64,000 nucleotides of DNA from Pseudomonas sp. S35 (lineage in GTDB: Bacteria > Pseudomonadota > Gammaproteobacteria > Pseudomonadales > Pseudomonadaceae). The number at the start of each line of letters is the position of its first letter. The stretch's first letter is position 1. The stretch is from contig NZ_CP019431.1 in assembly GCF_009866765.1 (NCBI RefSeq), positions 1 through 64,000 of the forward strand. The letters run 5' to 3'. The notes below the pieces were generated by a model, which saw nothing but the letters and a program-made list of their open reading frames with translations, made no database searches and was not told the DNA's origin. The translations under genes and the position numbers were made by a program. This document shows, one piece after another, positions 61,790-64,000 of this stretch.

Positions 61790-63379
61790 ATGAGCGCTGT
61801 GATCGATGACCATGGCCACGCCGGTGACCATGCCCACGGCCCCGCCAAGGGCTTGATGCGCTGGGTGCTGACCACCAACCACAAGGACATCGGCACGATG
61901 TACCTGTGGTTCGCGTTTGCAATGTTCCTGCTAGGCGGCTCGTTCGCCATGGTCATCCGTGCCGAACTGTTCCAGCCCGGCCTGCAGATCGTCGAGCCAG
62001 CATTCTTCAACCAGATGACCACCATGCACGGCCTGATCATGGTGTTCGGCGCGGTGATGCCGGCGTTTGTCGGCCTGGCCAACTGGATGATCCCGCTGAT
62101 GATCGGCGCGCCCGACATGGCCCTGCCGCGCATGAACAACTTCAGCTTCTGGCTGCTGCCGGCGGCGTTCCTGTTGCTGGTCTCGACGTTGTTCACCCCT
62201 GGCGGCGGGCCGAACTTCGGCTGGACCTTCTACGCCCCGCTCTCCACCACCTATGCGCCGGAAAGCGTGACGTTCTTCATCTTCGCCATCCACCTGATGG
62301 GCATCAGCTCGATCATGGGCGCGATCAATGTGGTTGCGACCATCCTCAACCTGCGCGCCCCGGGCATGACCTTGATGAAGATGCCGCTGTTCGTGTGGAC
62401 CTGGCTGATTACCGCGTTCCTGCTGATCGCGGTGATGCCGGTACTGGCCGGCTGCGTGACCATGATGTTGATGGACATCCACTTCGGCACCAGCTTCTTC
62501 AGTGCGGCCGGCGGTGGTGACCCGGTGTTGTTCCAGCATGTGTTCTGGTTCTTCGGCCACCCCGAGGTGTACATCATGATCCTGCCGGCCTTCGGCGCCG
62601 TCAGCTCGATCATCCCGACCTTTTCGCGCAAGCCATTGTTTGGCTACACCTCGATGGTCTATGCCACGGCAAGCATCGCGTTCCTGTCGTTTATCGTGTG
62701 GGCGCACCATATGTTCGTGGTCGGTATCCCGCTGGTGGGCGAGTTGTTCTTCATGTACGCCACCCTGCTGATCGCCGTGCCGACGGGGGTGAAGGTGTTC
62801 AACTGGGTCAGCACCATGTGGCAAGGCTCGCTGACCTTCGAGACGCCGATGCTGTTTGCGGTGGCCTTTGTGATCCTGTTCACCATCGGCGGCTTCTCCG
62901 GGTTGATGCTGGCGATTGCCCCGGCGGACTTCCAGTACCACGACACCTACTTCGTGGTGGCGCACTTCCATTACGTACTGGTGCCGGGGGCGATCTTCGG
63001 GATCTTCGCCTCGGCTTACTACTGGCTGCCGAAATGGACCGGCCACATGTACGACGAAACCTTGGGCAAGCTGCATTTCTGGCTGTCGTTCGTGGGGATG
63101 AACATGGCGTTCTTCCCGATGCACTTCGTCGGGCTGGCCGGCATGCCGCGCCGGGTGCCGGACTACAACCTGCAGTTCGCCGACTTCAACATGGTCTCGT
63201 CGATTGGCGCGTTTATGTTTGGCGCCACGCAGATCTTCTTCCTGTTCATCGTGATCAAGTGCATTCGTGGGGGCAAGCCGGCGCCGGCCAAGCCGTGGGA
63301 TGGTGCTGAAGGGCTTGAGTGGAGCGTGCCTTCGCCGGCGCCGTACCACACCTTCACCACGCCGCCGGAGGTCAAATGA
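61790..63379 (+). CDS. coxA: Cytochrome c oxidase subunit I (aa3-type)
   Basis: CoxA is the catalytic subunit with haem a and the haem a3-CuB centre, reducing O2 to water. The 529-residue protein has 12 membrane helices with the haem/CuB residues in MHGLIMVFGAVMPAF, FGHPEVYIMILPAFG (His-Tyr crosslink) and WAHHMFVVG. It follows coxB by 58 bases with a good ribosome-binding site (CAGGAGAAC). The operon continues with ctaG after a REPIN. Confidence 0.98.
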   Translation: MSAVIDDHGHAGDHAHGPAKGLMRWVLTTNHKDIGTMYLWFAFAMFLLGGSFAMVIRAELFQPGLQIVEPAFFNQMTTMHGLIMVFGAVMPAFVGLANWMIPLMIGAPDMALPRMNNFSFWLLPAAFLLLVSTLFTPGGGPNFGWTFYAPLSTTYAPESVTFFIFAIHLMGISSIMGAINVVATILNLRAPGMTLMKMPLFVWTWLITAFLLIAVMPVLAGCVTMMLMDIHFGTSFFSAAGGGDPVLFQHVFWFFGHPEVYIMILPAFGAVSSIIPTFSRKPLFGYTSMVYATASIAFLSFIVWAHHMFVVGIPLVGELFFMYATLLIAVPTGVKVFNWVSTMWQGSLTFETPMLFAVAFVILFTIGGFSGLMLAIAPADFQYHDTYFVVAHFHYVLVPGAIFGIFASAYYWLPKWTGHMYDETLGKLHFWLSFVGMNMAFFPMHFVGLAGMPRRVPDYNLQFADFNMVSSIGAFMFGATQIFFLFIVIKCIRGGKPAPAKPWDGAEGLEWSVPSPAPYHTFTTPPEVK

Positions 63380-63534
63380 ACACCATTGTGTATCGCGAGC
63401 GCGGTCAGTGTGGGAGGGGGCTTGCCCCCGATGGCGGCTTGCCAGTCGCCATCGCCATTGGCTGTGAGACAGCTATCGAGGGCAAGCCCCTTCCCACATT
63501 GGCCTCATTCACATGGGGTGATCGCCATGGCTGA
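63376..63534 (+). pseudogene. Short open frame interrupted by a REPIN (probably not coding)
   Basis: MNTIVYRERG then residues encoded by the REPIN up to a stop overlapping ctaG. The coxA stop is TGA overlapping this ATG (ATGA), which can be an accident. It may be a remnant of a small gene or simply noise. Confidence 0.2.
63409..63500. repeat. REPIN within the cox operon
   Basis: TGTGGGAGGGGGCTTGCCCCCGATGGCGG and its inverse CGAGGGCAAGCCCCTTCCCAC enclose about 40 bases between coxA and ctaG. It overlaps a weak 52-codon frame from 63376 to 63534. Confidence 0.85.
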
Positions 63535-64000
63535 ATCCGTGCCCCTCAAGCGGCTGGTCACGCGCCTGTTGATCCTGGTGGTGGCGATGTTCGCCTTCGG
63601 CTTCGCCCTGGTGCCGATCTACGACGTGATGTGCAAGGCGTTTGGCATCAACGGCAAGACTGCCGGGCAGTACGAGGGTTCGCAGGTGGTGGACCCCTCG
63701 CGCCAGGTGCGGGTGCAGTTCCTGTCCACCAACGCCATCGACATGGTCTGGGACTTTTATGCCAAGGCGGACGAGGTGGTGGTCAACCCAGGCGCCGTGA
63801 CCGAGATGCTGTTCGTGGCCCACAACCCGACCAATAAGCCGATGACCGCCCAGGCGGTGCCCAGCATTTCCCCGGCCGAAGCGGCGATGTACTTCCACAA
63901 GACCGAGTGTTTTTGCTTCACCCAGCAAGTGTTGCAGCCCGGCGAGCGCATCGAGATGCCTGTGCGCTTCATCGTCGACCGCGACATGCCCAAGGATGTG
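63527..64000 (+). CDS. ctaG: Cytochrome c oxidase assembly protein CtaG/Cox11, 3' end cut off by window
   Basis: Cox11/CtaG delivers copper to CuB of subunit I. The first 158 residues are present: a short cytoplasmic start, a membrane helix (RLLILVVAMFAFGFALVPIYDVMCKAFGING) and the copper motif FHKTECFCFTQQ in the periplasmic domain. The gene runs past base 64000. The ATG at 63527 is 26 bases after the REPIN. It belongs to coxB-coxA-ctaG. Confidence 0.95.
   Translation, partial: MAESVPLKRLVTRLLILVVAMFAFGFALVPIYDVMCKAFGINGKTAGQYEGSQVVDPSRQVRVQFLSTNAIDMVWDFYAKADEVVVNPGAVTEMLFVAHNPTNKPMTAQAVPSISPAEAAMYFHKTECFCFTQQVLQPGERIEMPVRFIVDRDMPKDV

Noticed and set aside
61931..63349. Open frame of 472 codons antisense to coxA
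   Set aside because: It is His/Arg/Glu-rich shadow translation of membrane-helix codons.

Overview
The window starts exactly at the dnaA start codon of what looks like a chromosome of the Pseudomonas fluorescens group. Four things point there: the dnaA-dnaN-recF-gyrB order; the following plsC-gmhB-glyS-glyQ-tag-lpxL-(TPR)-trkA-rsmB-fmt-def-dprA-tsaC-qor-hemF-aroE order, which is the Pseudomonas origin-proximal backbone; trpBA with a divergent trpI; and many REP/REPIN palindromes with the GTGGGAGGGGGCTTGCCCCC core. No rRNA, tRNA, CRISPR array, insertion sequence or prophage was recognised. The replication origin proper (rpmH-dnaA intergenic in pseudomonads) should lie just upstream, outside the window.

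Layout. 1-6.2 kb: replication initiation, sliding clamp, RecF and gyrase B, with ParB-type parS palindromes inside or beside recF and gyrB. 6.3-9.7 kb: a divergent two-component pair (OmpR-type regulator, CHASE2 histidine kinase) between gyrB and plsC. 9.9-26.1 kb: housekeeping backbone (lipid A and phospholipid acyltransferases, heptose phosphatase, glycyl-tRNA synthetase, DNA repair, K+ uptake, translation initiation and deformylation, tRNA t6A, haem and shikimate synthesis). 26.1-31.7 kb: choline-O-sulfate module (SulP permease, choline-binding protein, choline sulfatase, divergent LysR regulator). 31.8-36.0 kb: D-galactonate catabolism (dgoK-dgoA-dgoD-MFS). 36.1-37.7 kb: a probable bicovalent flavin oxidase. 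38.0-39.8 kb: an AT-richer two-gene island of unknown function. 40.0-43.05 kb: trpBA/trpI. 43-51.7 kb: small stress and envelope genes, LLM oxidoreductase, OsmC, lipoproteins, HAD phosphatase, gamma-carbonic anhydrase, oligopeptidase A. 51.9-55.8 kb: a three-subunit membrane-type GMC (gluconate 2-dehydrogenase-like) dehydrogenase. 55.9-56.9 kb: a radical SAM gene behind a near-consensus LexA box. 57-59.5 kb: beta-carbonic anhydrase with a SulP transporter. 60.6-64 kb: aa3-type cytochrome c oxidase coxB-coxA-ctaG, the last cut by the window end.

Most interesting places: the unknown two-gene island at 37971-39805; the LexA-controlled radical SAM gene whose ribosome-binding site lies in the hairpin arm; the parS and DnaA-box distribution near the origin; a LysM-less version of the gene upstream of dprA; an Anr-type box upstream of hemF; and a large family of REPINs, one of which interrupts the cox operon. 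All names come from reading the sequences and from family knowledge; no database search was run.
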